Assembly (NCBI RefSeq): GCF_021325795.1 | Contig: NZ_JAHPZX010000002.1 | Span: 682,001-746,000, forward strand | DNA: 64,000 nt | Reading direction: 5' to 3' | Origin: Bordetella sp. LUAb4 | GTDB taxonomy: Bacteria; Pseudomonadota; Gammaproteobacteria; Burkholderiales; Burkholderiaceae_B | In this document: in pieces, positions 8,568 to 16,124 of the stretch | Layout: the number at the start of each line of letters is the position of its first letter | How positions within the stretch are numbered: the first letter of the stretch is position 1 | The notes under the pieces: model-generated | What the model was told of the DNA's origin: nothing | Databases searched by the model: none | The model's input: the letters and a program-made list of their open reading frames with translations, nothing else | Program-made: the position numbers and the translations under genes

Positions 8568-8585
8568 CTGACCGGTACGTTTCAG
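8568..8585. promoter_or_regulatory. Candidate TetR operator between MFS and tetR-type genes
   Basis: CTGACCGGTACGTTTCAG is an imperfect 18-bp dyad: outer CTGA/TCAG and central GTAC are symmetric. It begins five bases upstream of the MFS start codon and lies near the promoter of the divergent regulator. Assignment to the TetR protein is inference from position. Confidence 0.5.
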
Positions 8586-8631
8586 ATTGGCGCATAATAC
8601 GGATCTGGCTGTCGCCCTGTCAAGGACATTC

Positions 8632-9312
8632 ATGACTACGAAAACGCCCACGCCGATCCCGGCGCAATCATCCTCCCCGGGATCGCATGTGACATCGCCC
8701 GCCGCTATCGCGAAGCCGCTGCGCGCGGCCGAGCGCATCCAACGCACGGCGGCGGATTTGTTTTATCGCGAAGGCATACGGGCGGTCGGCGTCGACGAAA
8801 TCGTCACGCGGGCCGGCGTCACCAAACCCAGCTTGTACCGCAGCTTCGGTTCCAAGGACGAACTGGCCGCTTCTTACATGCGGGAATACGAGAGCCGTTT
8901 CTTCGAGCGATTCGAGCAGGCCATCGCGCCTTACGAAGGCGACCCGCGGGCCCAGCTCATCGCGTATTTCACCCATGTCGCCAGCCGGACCGAATCGCCC
9001 AATTACCGTGGCTGCGGCATGAGCAATGCCGCGGTGGAATATCCGCGCACGGCCGAACATCCGCAAATACATCCGGCGCGGCAGGTGGCCGAGGCCAACA
9101 AGCGCGAAGTCCGGCGGCGTTTGCAGGAGATGGCCGCCGCCGCGGGTGTACGCGACGCGGCGGGCCTGGGCGACGCCCTGCTGTTGATCCTGGAAGGTTG
9201 TTTCGTGACCGGGCAACTGTTCGAGCCCGATGGTGAACGCCCGTCGAAAGCGGCGCCCGCAGCCGTGCAAAGACTGATCGATGCCTATCTGGCGGACGAC
9301 ACCGCCGCGTAG
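8632..9312 (+). CDS. TetR/AcrR-family transcriptional regulator
   Basis: DNA-binding repressor of about 226 residues. After a disordered Thr/Pro/Ser-rich N-terminus comes the classic TetR helix-turn-helix: RIQRTAADLFYREGIRAVGV, then DEIVTRAGVTKPSLYRSFGS with KDEL following. The C-terminal two thirds is a ligand-binding/dimer domain (ESPNYRGCGMSNAAVEYP). Start ATG at 8632 is preceded by AAGGA; an in-frame ATG at 8587 would lie in the promoter and is not used here. It is transcribed away from the MFS carrier, the usual layout for a repressor of a transporter; the ligand is unknown. Confidence 0.88.
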   Translation: MTTKTPTPIPAQSSSPGSHVTSPAAIAKPLRAAERIQRTAADLFYREGIRAVGVDEIVTRAGVTKPSLYRSFGSKDELAASYMREYESRFFERFEQAIAPYEGDPRAQLIAYFTHVASRTESPNYRGCGMSNAAVEYPRTAEHPQIHPARQVAEANKREVRRRLQEMAAAAGVRDAAGLGDALLLILEGCFVTGQLFEPDGERPSKAAPAAVQRLIDAYLADDTAA

Positions 9313-9340
9313 CGGGACACCGCCGCTGAAAGGCCTTGCT

Positions 9341-9829
9341 TCACGCGGGCGCCTGCTCAGCGTTCTCCAGCATGGCCTTGCTGTTCTGATAGGACACGTC
9401 GTCGCGCAGCATGCTCGAACTATTGGCGATCGTGCTCCAGCAGCCCAGCACGAACGCCGCCACGGCGCAGCAATATGCCGCAACGCTGATGACCATGGGC
9501 AGCCAATGTCCGCGTCCGGCCCGGCCAGCGGCTATCTGGCGGAACAGGCTGAAGTGCGACAGATAGGAAAACAGCAGGCCCATTGCGCTGCAGGCCAGCC
9601 CAGCCGTGTACGCCAGCGCCGCTTCCTGCAGGTCAGGCGGATCGATATCCGCACCGATAATCCCCATGGAGAACGACAGGACCAGCAACAGGGCAATGCC
9701 ATTGCCCATGCCCAGCAAACGGAACCCTGCCAGGGCATGTTGAGTCAGGGCTTGATAAGCGTTCGCGGGGCGGGTGTTGTCAGGCAAATCCATGGGATAT
9801 CGAATGCTCATGTGGCTCATGTGGCGCAT
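9341..9829 (-). CDS. Hypothetical membrane protein, three predicted TM segments
   Basis: Up to 162 residues; no family recognised. Hydrophobic stretches around residues 37-58 (GNGIALLLVLSFSMGIIGAD), 68-90 (ALAYTAGLACSAMGLLFSYL) and 108-132 (MVISVAAYCCAVAAFVLGCW) point to an inner-membrane protein. Four in-frame ATGs lie within the first 13 codons (9829, 9820, 9811, 9793) and none has a convincing ribosome site, so the start is uncertain. It converges on the TetR gene with a 28-bp gap. Confidence 0.6.
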   Translation of the reverse strand: MRHMSHMSIRYPMDLPDNTRPANAYQALTQHALAGFRLLGMGNGIALLLVLSFSMGIIGADIDPPDLQEAALAYTAGLACSAMGLLFSYLSHFSLFRQIAAGRAGRGHWLPMVISVAAYCCAVAAFVLGCWSTIANSSSMLRDDVSYQNSKAMLENAEQAPA

Positions 9830-9916
9830 AGCGGCAGGGACACAGCATAGCGGGGAATCGCCGCCACGGGAACGAGGCTTGCAGTGCGAAGCAGGCTCAA
9901 GCTCGAAGGGATTTCA

Positions 9917-10183
9917 ATGATGAACAAACCACTCCGTCCGTCCACGCCCCGCCATGATCAGGGCCACACGCCGCGCCAGACCAGCCTGAACGCACGGGTT
10001 TTTCCGCCAGCCACGCCTGTCGAGGTTCCCAATTTGCCGCCTAAGCCCGCGAAATCCGCCGATGCCACGGCCGCCGGGGTTCAATCGAGCGGTCCTGCGG
10101 TGGAAACCGATGCGGAACACAACTGGGCGGACAGCACGCAACCCGCTCCCTATAAGAAAAAGGCGCGCACCTCGATTTTCTGA
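9917..10183 (+). CDS. Small proline/alanine-rich hypothetical protein
   Basis: About 88 residues starting MMNKPLRPSTPRHDQGHTPR. The start at 9917 has GAAGGG seven bases upstream. No signal peptide or membrane segment; the chain is hydrophilic, rich in Pro, Ala and Thr, and ends in a basic KKKARTSIF. Probably disordered. No family recognised. It precedes another small, similarly polar gene. Confidence 0.6.
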   Translation: MMNKPLRPSTPRHDQGHTPRQTSLNARVFPPATPVEVPNLPPKPAKSADATAAGVQSSGPAVETDAEHNWADSTQPAPYKKKARTSIF

Positions 10184-10307
10184 CGCGGAGTCGTGGCCAT
10201 GACCAGGGGGTCAACCGCGGGGTTCATCACCGGATGGATCACCCGGCTCATCCCCTTCCAGGCCGCCCTTCGTGCCGATACCGCCGCCACTCACACTGGA
10301 GTCGAAC

Positions 10308-10541
10308 ATGCCTAACAACGCACGCACGCTCACCCCCGCCAGCGCCAAACTCAGCGACTACAAGACTCGCGCCGACACCATGTCCGGTACGCACGTCCTG
10401 CCGATGCCCGACCAGCAGCCCGTGGTCGCCGGCATGCCGCGCCGCGACCGCTCCCTGACCGATCCCGGCGATCCTGGCATTCCCCGTCCGGAAGACGATG
10501 TATATGGCAACAAGGCCTCGGACCTGTCCGAAAAACCTTGA
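10308..10541 (+). CDS. Small polar hypothetical protein
   Basis: 77 residues, MPNNARTLTPASAKLSDYKT at the start, with GGAG positioned upstream of ATG 10308. Hydrophilic, Asp/Pro-rich C-terminal half (LTDPGDPGIPRPEDDVYGNK), no membrane segment. No family recognised. Same strand and style as the preceding small gene, and followed by a GC-rich hairpin. Confidence 0.6.
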   Translation: MPNNARTLTPASAKLSDYKTRADTMSGTHVLPMPDQQPVVAGMPRRDRSLTDPGDPGIPRPEDDVYGNKASDLSEKP

Positions 10542-10553
10542 TGGCCAAAGCTA

Positions 10554-10577
10554 CGCCGCCCGTCCGCACGGGCGGCG
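10554..10577. terminator. GC-rich hairpin after the small gene
   Basis: CGCCGCCCG (10554-10562) pairs perfectly with CGGGCGGCG (10569-10577) across a six-base loop. No U-run follows on the plus strand. It sits 13 bp after the 10308-10541 stop codon. Confidence 0.5.
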
Positions 10578-10633
10578 CAGCGCTCAGCAGCGAGCAGTTC
10601 AGCAGCAAGTACCGAGTGCGCGTAGTTCATCCA

Positions 10634-10662
10634 CGTGCCCTTCAGCGGCGTGCCCTTCAGCG
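10634..10662. repeat. Two-copy 14-bp direct repeat
   Basis: CGTGCCCTTCAGCG occurs at 10634-10647 and again at 10649-10662, between the end of the small plus-strand gene and the stop of the lipoprotein gene. Confidence 0.85.
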
Positions 10663-10671
10663 ACGCTTGGG

Positions 10672-11184
10672 TCAGTTACCCGCGTCCGGCAACGGCACGC
10701 CCTGCAACACGGGCGCGGTCCGATCCAGCAGCGGCGCGGCCTCGCCGCCCGGACCCTGGCGGCAGCTGGGCGTGGCGGATTGGATCGACCGGCGGACAGC
10801 CTCCATTTCCGGCTGATCCCAGGGGTCCGCGCCCAGGACGGTCACCGTAACGGTGGCGTAACGCGCGGTGTTGACCGGGCCATCGGGACGCACTTTGATC
10901 ACTTCCAGCAGCTTGGCCGGCTCCGTCCGCTTGTAGACCGACACGGTGCCGGTAGCGGTCCGTTCCTCGTAGGAAGTATTGGCAAGGTAATTGACGCCGT
11001 AGGCGTACACCACGTCGGTATGGCACACGCGCACGAACTCGCTGGCACGGCGGAAAGCGGCCATGTAATCGGTCTGCACCGGGAAGGTCAGCGTGGGGAA
11101 ATTGCCGTCGGGTTTGACGCCCTCGGCGGCGCAGCCGCCAAGAAGAACGAGGGCGCTCGCCAAGAGAGGCCGGAAAACGGACAT
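10672..11184 (-). CDS. Hypothetical lipoprotein
   Basis: 170 residues. Signal peptide MSVFRPLLASALVLLGGC with a lipobox (LGGC, Cys18) indicates a lipid-anchored envelope protein. The mature part has alternating beta-like segments (TDVVYAYGVNYLANTS, ATVTVTVLGADPW) and a C-terminal Cys. I do not recognise the family; it resembles conserved hypothetical lipoproteins of Bordetella/Achromobacter in type. Its neighbours are small envelope proteins. Confidence 0.7.
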   Translation of the reverse strand: MSVFRPLLASALVLLGGCAAEGVKPDGNFPTLTFPVQTDYMAAFRRASEFVRVCHTDVVYAYGVNYLANTSYEERTATGTVSVYKRTEPAKLLEVIKVRPDGPVNTARYATVTVTVLGADPWDQPEMEAVRRSIQSATPSCRQGPGGEAAPLLDRTAPVLQGVPLPDAGN

Positions 11185-11253
11185 GGATGCTCCAGGGCAA
11201 AAATTGGGCTTGAAACCCTGGGATTATGCAGCACCGGCGGCATGCCCTGCCAT

Positions 11254-11469
11254 TTACCGGGCCGACATCGGCCCTACATAGGCGCCCAGCGCGCTGACCC
11301 CAGGCCGCGTGACGGCCGTCTTGCCTGCGCGTTGTTCGATGTAATTCAAGGCTTCCAACTGCCCGCGTACGGGCTGGGGGATATTGAAGCCAACCAGCGA
11401 GGCCTGCGTCCGCAGCTCCTTAAGCCAGCGAAATTGCTCGGGCGTCAAGGTGGGCGTTGTTCTGAACAT
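11254..11469 (-). CDS. Small hypothetical protein
   Basis: 71 residues beginning MFRTTPTLTPEQFRWLKELR. ATG at 11469 has AGAGG eight bases upstream; ATG 11490 (MIRRGRK) is an alternative with a weaker GAGG. Predicted mostly helical, soluble, with a possible short helix-loop-helix (LKELRTQASLVGFNI then VRGQLEALNYIEQRAG). No family recognised. Confidence 0.55.
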   Translation of the reverse strand: MFRTTPTLTPEQFRWLKELRTQASLVGFNIPQPVRGQLEALNYIEQRAGKTAVTRPGVSALGAYVGPMSAR

Positions 11470-11597
11470 TTTTCTGCCTCTTCGAATCATGCCTCGGATG
11501 TACGCAGGGACGCGGCACGGCCGCCCTGCTTCGGCCGCCTGACTCGTCCATATCGGCCAGGCCGATACGTGACGAGCCAAGAATGGCCACGACTTGC

Positions 11598-11735
11598 TTA
11601 TTTATTGCGATCAGCCGCGCCCTGGATCTTTTCGCCGCCGCGCTCAATGTCCTGGCCTGCGCCGTGCATGGTGTTGCACCCCGCAACCAGGGCGCTGAAA
11701 GCAAGCATTACAACGAGAAGGGCTTTGTTCTTCAT
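11598..11735 (-). CDS. Entericidin A/B-family lipoprotein
   Basis: 45-residue lipoprotein: MKNKALLVVMLAFSALVAGC (lipobox, Cys20), then NTMHGAGQDIERGGEKIQGA. The GxGxDIxxGGxxIxxAA pattern is the entericidin signature; EcnA/EcnB are small envelope lipoproteins described as an antidote/toxin pair linked to stationary-phase lysis in E. coli. Only one member is present here, so a two-gene antidote/toxin arrangement is not supported. Start ATG 11735 has AGGAAAG upstream. The longer open frame upstream (to 11876) lacks supporting features. Confidence 0.85.
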   Translation of the reverse strand: MKNKALLVVMLAFSALVAGCNTMHGAGQDIERGGEKIQGAADRNK

Positions 11736-12010
11736 GGTCTTTCCTTTGATAGGCGATAAAGAAAAATGGATCGGATGCGTCGACTCCCGCTTCCGTCGGT
11801 TCCTACCTCCGATTTCCGCCTCCTCAACAGCAAACAGCGTGCCCAGGCGAGTTCCCTGCTGGTTACGCTTTCGCACGCTTCTCCTGCCGATCTCCAGATC
11901 AGGCCTGCGCCAACGCTCTCCGGCTCATTCCATCCGCCGCGCCGCTCGCCCTTCGCGGGCATGGCGCATGCCTTACGCAGAGGCCACACACCCGCAGACC
12001 GGAGGTCACC

Positions 12011-12220
12011 ATGTCCACCATTGCCCCGAACACCCTCAACCCGCGCAGCCCCGATTCCGCCGACATCGCCGAGGAATTGGCCCGCAATGCGGTCCCTGCC
12101 GGTCATCGCGAGCCCGCGCCAGGTGAACCGCCGCTGCCCGACGAGCCGCCCCTGCCCGGCGATCCCCCGTTGCCGGGTGACCCGCCGGGGTCGCCGCCCT
12201 CGCCCCAGATGCAAGGCTGA
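12011..12220 (+). CDS. Small proline-rich repeat protein
   Basis: 69 residues with a perfect GGAGG seven bases before ATG 12011, so translation is likely. The C-terminal half is a tandem hexapeptide-like repeat, PPLPDE-PPLPGD-PPLPGD-PP, probably an extended polyproline-type segment. No signal peptide or membrane segment. No family recognised; it may be one of a set of small Pro-rich proteins in this part of the window. Confidence 0.65.
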   Translation: MSTIAPNTLNPRSPDSADIAEELARNAVPAGHREPAPGEPPLPDEPPLPGDPPLPGDPPGSPPSPQMQG

Positions 12221-12235
12221 ACTACACTTGCACCA

Positions 12236-12256
12236 GCGGCCGCAAGACGCGGCCGC
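12236..12256. terminator. GC-rich hairpin between the Pro-rich gene and the flavoprotein
   Basis: GCGGCCG (12236-12242) pairs with CGGCCGC (12250-12256), loop seven bases. No U-run; could act as attenuator or stabiliser upstream of the 12292 gene. Confidence 0.4.
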
Positions 12257-12291
12257 CTTGCATTGCGCCATAAGCGGCGCCGGACTTCACC

Positions 12292-13914
12292 ATGTTGCGC
12301 ATCTCAGAAATCAAGCTGCCCCTCGATCATGCCGAGGAAGCACTCCGTCAGGCCATCCTCCAAAAGCTGGAGATTGCGTCCGACGATCTCATTTCCTTTT
12401 CCCTTTACCGGCGCGGCTACGATGCCCGCAAGCAGGCCAATATCCTGCTGGTGTATTCGATCGACGTCGAATTGCGCGACGAGGCCGCCGTTCTGGCCCG
12501 CCATGGCGGCTCGCCGCACGTGGCGCCGAAGCCGGACATGACCTACCGCTTTGTCGCGAATGCCAGCACCGCCCCCGCAAGCGCGCGGCCGGTGGTGGTG
12601 GGCATGGGACCTTGCGGCCTGTTTGCCGGCCTGATCCTGGCGCAAATGGGTTACCGCCCCATCATCCTGGAACGCGGCAAAGCCGTGCGCGAACGCACCA
12701 AGGACACTTGGGGACTGTGGCGCAAGGAAGTCTTGCACCCCGAATCCAACGTGCAGTTCGGTGAAGGGGGCGCCGGCACTTTCTCCGACGGCAAGCTGTA
12801 CAGCCAGATCAAGGACCCGCGCCATCTCGGCCGCAAGGTATTGGAAGAGTTTGTACTGGCTGGCGCACCCGAGGAAATCCTGTGGGTCAGCAAACCGCAC
12901 ATCGGTACATTCCGCCTGGTCAGCATGGTGGAAAAAATGCGAGCCACCATCGAATCGCTGGGTGGCGAGGTGCGCTTCGAACAACGCGTGGCCGACCTCG
13001 ACCTGAATCACGGCGAGTTGCGGGGATTGACGCTGGCCAGCGGCGAGTACCTGCCCTGTACGCACTTGGTGTTGGCCATCGGCCACAGCGCGCGCGACAC
13101 CTTCGAGATGCTGCACGAACGCGGTGTCTTTCTGGAAGCCAAGCCCTTTTCCATCGGCTTTCGCATCGAACATCCGCAGTCGCTCATCGACCGCGCGCGC
13201 TTCGGCAAATTCGTGCGTCATCCTCTGCTGGGCGCGGCGGATTACAAACTGGTGCATCACAGCGGCAACGGCCGCTCGGTCTACAGCTTCTGCATGTGCC
13301 CCGGCGGCACGGTCGTAGCGGCCACGTCCGAGCCGAATCGCGTGGTGACCAATGGCATGAGCCAGTATTCCCGCGCGGAGCGCAATGCCAATGCCGGCAT
13401 CGTTGTGGGCATCACCCCGGACGACTACCCGGGCGGCCCCCTGGCAGGCATCGCGTTCCAGCGCGAGTGGGAATCGCGCGCTTATGAATTGGGCGGTGGC
13501 GGCTATCACGCGCCTGGCCAGACCGTAGGCGATTTCATCGCGGGGCGGCCATCCACCCAGTTGGGTTCCGTACAGCCTTCCTACAAACCGGGCGTCACGC
13601 CGACCGACCTGTCCACGGCGTTGCCGGACTACGCCGTCGAAGCCATCCGCGAGGCATTGCCTGCCTTCGATCGCAAGATCAAGGGTTATGCCATGCATGA
13701 TGCCGTACTGACGGCCGTCGAGACCCGCACGTCGTCGCCGCTGCGCATCACGCGCAACAACGATGACTACCAGAGCGTCAATACCGCCGGCTTGTTCCCG
13801 GCGGGTGAAGGCGCGGGCTATGCGGGTGGGATCTATTCGGCCGCCATCGACGGCATCGAAGTGGCCGAAGCCGTCGCGCGCGACATCCTGGCGCGGCAGG
13901 CGAAGGCGGCATAA
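12292..13914 (+). CDS. FAD-dependent dehydrogenase, COG2509-like
   Basis: 540-residue NAD(P)/FAD-dependent oxidoreductase of the uncharacterised COG2509-like group. An N-terminal 85-residue alpha/beta domain (MLRISEIKLPLDHAEEALRQ...) precedes a Rossmann FAD-binding motif, VVVGMGPCGLFAGLILAQMG, with the acidic ERGK following. Then come the FGEGGAGTFSDGKLYSQI block and, at the C-terminus, GLFPAGEGAGYAGGIYSAAI, the usual second FAD contact. Cytoplasmic; the physiological substrate is not known for this family. It ends 14 bp from a convergent second flavoprotein gene. Confidence 0.85.
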   Translation: MLRISEIKLPLDHAEEALRQAILQKLEIASDDLISFSLYRRGYDARKQANILLVYSIDVELRDEAAVLARHGGSPHVAPKPDMTYRFVANASTAPASARPVVVGMGPCGLFAGLILAQMGYRPIILERGKAVRERTKDTWGLWRKEVLHPESNVQFGEGGAGTFSDGKLYSQIKDPRHLGRKVLEEFVLAGAPEEILWVSKPHIGTFRLVSMVEKMRATIESLGGEVRFEQRVADLDLNHGELRGLTLASGEYLPCTHLVLAIGHSARDTFEMLHERGVFLEAKPFSIGFRIEHPQSLIDRARFGKFVRHPLLGAADYKLVHHSGNGRSVYSFCMCPGGTVVAATSEPNRVVTNGMSQYSRAERNANAGIVVGITPDDYPGGPLAGIAFQREWESRAYELGGGGYHAPGQTVGDFIAGRPSTQLGSVQPSYKPGVTPTDLSTALPDYAVEAIREALPAFDRKIKGYAMHDAVLTAVETRTSSPLRITRNNDDYQSVNTAGLFPAGEGAGYAGGIYSAAIDGIEVAEAVARDILARQAKAA

Positions 13915-13928
13915 GCCGCCGCCCTCGT

Positions 13929-15176
13929 CTACGGCCGCGCCAGCCCCAACTTCACGGCAACGCCGGCGCCGGCCGTCGACCCGGCGGCGAAGCACGCCGT
14001 CAGCAGGTAGCCGCCGGTGGGAGCGTCCCAGTCCAGCATCTCTCCGGTGCAGAAGACACCCGGCAGGCGACGCAATTGCAGGTCCTCGTCCACCTCATCC
14101 AGGCGCACGCCACCGGCGCTGCTGATCGCTTCATCGACAGGCCGGGGGCCTGATAACCGTACAGGCAGGTCCTTGATACAGCGGGCGAGCCACGCCGGAT
14201 GATCGAACGCCTCGGCGGGCGCGCATTCACGCAGCAACGCCATCTTCACGCCTTTCAAACCCAGGCGGCTCTGCAGGTGGCTGGACCACGATCGGGCCCC
14301 ACGCGGATACGCCACATCCCTGGCGACCCGTTCAGCGTCCGCTTGCGGCAGCAGATCGACCCGCATTTCGGCATAGCCCTGTTGACGCCACTGATCACGA
14401 AGGCCAGCGGACAAGGCGTAGACCAGCCCGCCCTCCACGCCGCTGGCGGTCAAGATGAATTCGCCGCGGCGCATTGCGCCCTGCCCGACGCGTGCCGCCA
14501 CCGCCTTGACCGGCTCGCCGGCATGGCGCTCGCGCAAGAACGGTGTCCAGTCCGCATCGAAACCGCAATTGGACGGCAGCAGGTCATTTACGCCGACGCC
14601 ACGGCCCCGCAGCATGGACACCCAGGCGCCGTCCGATCCGAGACGCGCCCAGCTGGCGCCCCCCAGGGCCAGCACCACCGCGTCGGCGCTGGCGCTTACG
14701 TCGCCCTGCGGGCTGGAAAACCGCAATTCGGACGCCTGATCCGTCATCCACCCCAACCAGCGATGACGCATATGGAACTGGACGCCTGCGCCGCGCAGGC
14801 GGGCCATCCATGCCCGCAACAGCGGTGCGGCCTTCATTTCCTGGGGAAATACGCGACCCGACGTGCCCACGAAGGTTTGCACCCCCAGTCCCTGCGCCCA
14901 TTCCCGCAAGGCCTGCGGTGACAGCGCGCGCAGCCAGCGCTCGATGCGGGGCTGCGCCGCGGCGTCATAGCGGCCGAGAAAAGCGGGCAAGGGCTCGCTA
15001 TGCGTCAGGTTCAGCCCCCCTCGCCCCGCCAGCAGAAATTTCCTACCGGCCGACGGCATGGCGTCGTACACGTTCACGCGTGCGCCGGCCGCGGCCAGCA
15101 CCTCGGCTGCCATCAGGCCAGCAGGACCGGCGCCAATAACGATGACGGTGGGTGGGGATAGGGGCGGGCAGGCCAT
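13929..15176 (-). CDS. TIGR03862-like flavoprotein (HI0933/BaiN-like)
   Basis: About 415 residues. FAD-binding GxGxxG motif TVIVIGAGPAGLMAAEVLAA near the N-terminus, then GRKFLLAGRGGLNLTHSEPL, the hallmark of HI0933/BaiN-like flavoproteins, and a C-terminal GEMLDWDAPTGGYLLTACFA. The PP_4765-type subfamily is uncharacterised; relatives include bile-acid ene-reductase-like BaiN. I place the start at ATG 15176 (MACPPLSPPTV) because the upstream part of the frame, from 15239, adds non-family residues; the ribosome site is weak for both. Convergent with the COG2509-like gene. Confidence 0.82.
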   Translation of the reverse strand: MACPPLSPPTVIVIGAGPAGLMAAEVLAAAGARVNVYDAMPSAGRKFLLAGRGGLNLTHSEPLPAFLGRYDAAAQPRIERWLRALSPQALREWAQGLGVQTFVGTSGRVFPQEMKAAPLLRAWMARLRGAGVQFHMRHRWLGWMTDQASELRFSSPQGDVSASADAVVLALGGASWARLGSDGAWVSMLRGRGVGVNDLLPSNCGFDADWTPFLRERHAGEPVKAVAARVGQGAMRRGEFILTASGVEGGLVYALSAGLRDQWRQQGYAEMRVDLLPQADAERVARDVAYPRGARSWSSHLQSRLGLKGVKMALLRECAPAEAFDHPAWLARCIKDLPVRLSGPRPVDEAISSAGGVRLDEVDEDLQLRRLPGVFCTGEMLDWDAPTGGYLLTACFAAGSTAGAGVAVKLGLARP

Positions 15177-15281
15177 AAAAACGATTGCAGGCGGGCAAAG
15201 GCGTAATACTAACCAACCCCGGGGCGGGTCGGTTAGCATCGGGGCTGGCGCGGTTTCGCGCGCTCAGCACAGGATGCCATT

Positions 15282-15638
15282 ATGAGTACTACGCCCACCT
15301 CGACGCCCGATCAACCGCAATGGGGCTATGAACGTCCCGATTGCCGGGGCGCCAACGCGCTGGGCCTTTTCATCGACGACCTGCAACGTGTGCTGGACAC
15401 GTACGCCGACGACATCGCGGAGCAACCGGCCCGGCTTTACGAAGCCCAGGCCCAAGCCAATGAACTGGTAAAGCGTTATGCGGCTTTGAAGGGCGTGCCG
15501 GCAGCGTTCGAAGGCCAGTCCGTGAATTTGCGCGTGGCGCGCAACAGTGCTGGAACGGTACAGTTGGTGCCGCTGTTTTCCGCCGCGCTCAAGCAGGCCC
15601 TGATAAGCCTCCTGAATGTCGGCGGACCCAGGCAATAG
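15282..15638 (+). CDS. Conserved-type hypothetical protein, helical
   Basis: 118 residues starting MSTTPTSTPDQPQWGYERPD; AGGAT six bases before ATG 15282. The middle is predicted helical (ALGLFIDDLQRVLDTYADDI and ARLYEAQAQANELVKRYAAL), so a small coiled soluble protein is likely. No family recognised. Its last 50 bp overlap the 3' end of the opposite-strand gene 15589-15945, and both have good ribosome sites. Confidence 0.65.
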   Translation: MSTTPTSTPDQPQWGYERPDCRGANALGLFIDDLQRVLDTYADDIAEQPARLYEAQAQANELVKRYAALKGVPAAFEGQSVNLRVARNSAGTVQLVPLFSAALKQALISLLNVGGPRQ

Positions 15639-15945
15639 CGGCCCGCGAGTGGGTGAACAAGCTCAGGACCATGCGCGCGAACCAGGCCGATTGCTCGAGC
15701 ACGCGTACTCGCGCCGGCCCATCGGCGCATAACAGTACGCGGCCGCCATATGCCATCGAATAGGTCTGCCCAGGCGCAACCGGCATGCGTATGGAAAACG
15801 AGGCGTCCCCCAAGGGAACCCATTCCTGCACCATGACACGGCTGCCATGTACACCCACGATCGTGCTGTTAGCGCGGACGAACAACATGCGGGTTTCGCC
15901 TCCCGCCAGACTGATATCTCGCGTACGTTCGATTTCTGTGTCCAT
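15589..15945 (-). CDS. DUF2917-like protein
   Basis: 118 residues, MDTEIERTRDISLAGGETRM..., with GGAG eight bases upstream of ATG 15945. The pattern of a beta-rich core (RMLFVRANSTIVGVHG, VMVQEWVPLGDASFSIRMPV, PGQTYSMAYGGRVLLCADGP) matches what I know of DUF2917 proteins, small cupin-like chains often found beside MocR/aminotransferase-type regulators. Function unknown. Divergent from the MocR gene, so the intergenic dyad at 16018-16055 could control both. Its 3' end overlaps the convergent 15282-15638 gene. Confidence 0.6.
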   Translation of the reverse strand: MDTEIERTRDISLAGGETRMLFVRANSTIVGVHGSRVMVQEWVPLGDASFSIRMPVAPGQTYSMAYGGRVLLCADGPARVRVLEQSAWFARMVLSLFTHSRAAIAWVRRHSGGLSGPA

Positions 15946-16017
15946 ATGACGGCTCCAACGATCAAAATTGATCTGCCGCCAGATTAGATTTCACGCAATT
16001 GTTCTGGCAGGTACACA

Positions 16018-16055
16018 CTGTGCTTATCTTTAACAAAGCAGACGGTTAATCACAG
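16018..16055. promoter_or_regulatory. AT-rich intergenic region with CTGTG/CACAG dyad
   Basis: CTGTGCTTA (16018-16026) is mirrored by TTAATCACAG (16046-16055) in an unusually AT-rich intergenic segment between the DUF2917-like and MocR genes. Candidate promoter/operator; the assignment to MocR is only positional. Confidence 0.4.
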
Positions 16056-16124
16056 CTCTGTTATTGTCGATTTCCAGATAATCTGTATCTATCCTGCCCT
16101 TCCGGGCGCCCGCATGATTCGGCC

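Noticed and set aside
11598-11735. Entericidin antidote/toxin pair
   Set aside because: Only one entericidin-like gene is present; no second member found nearby.
12304-13995. 563-residue minus-strand frame opposite the COG2509-like flavoprotein
   Set aside because: Antisense shadow without motifs.
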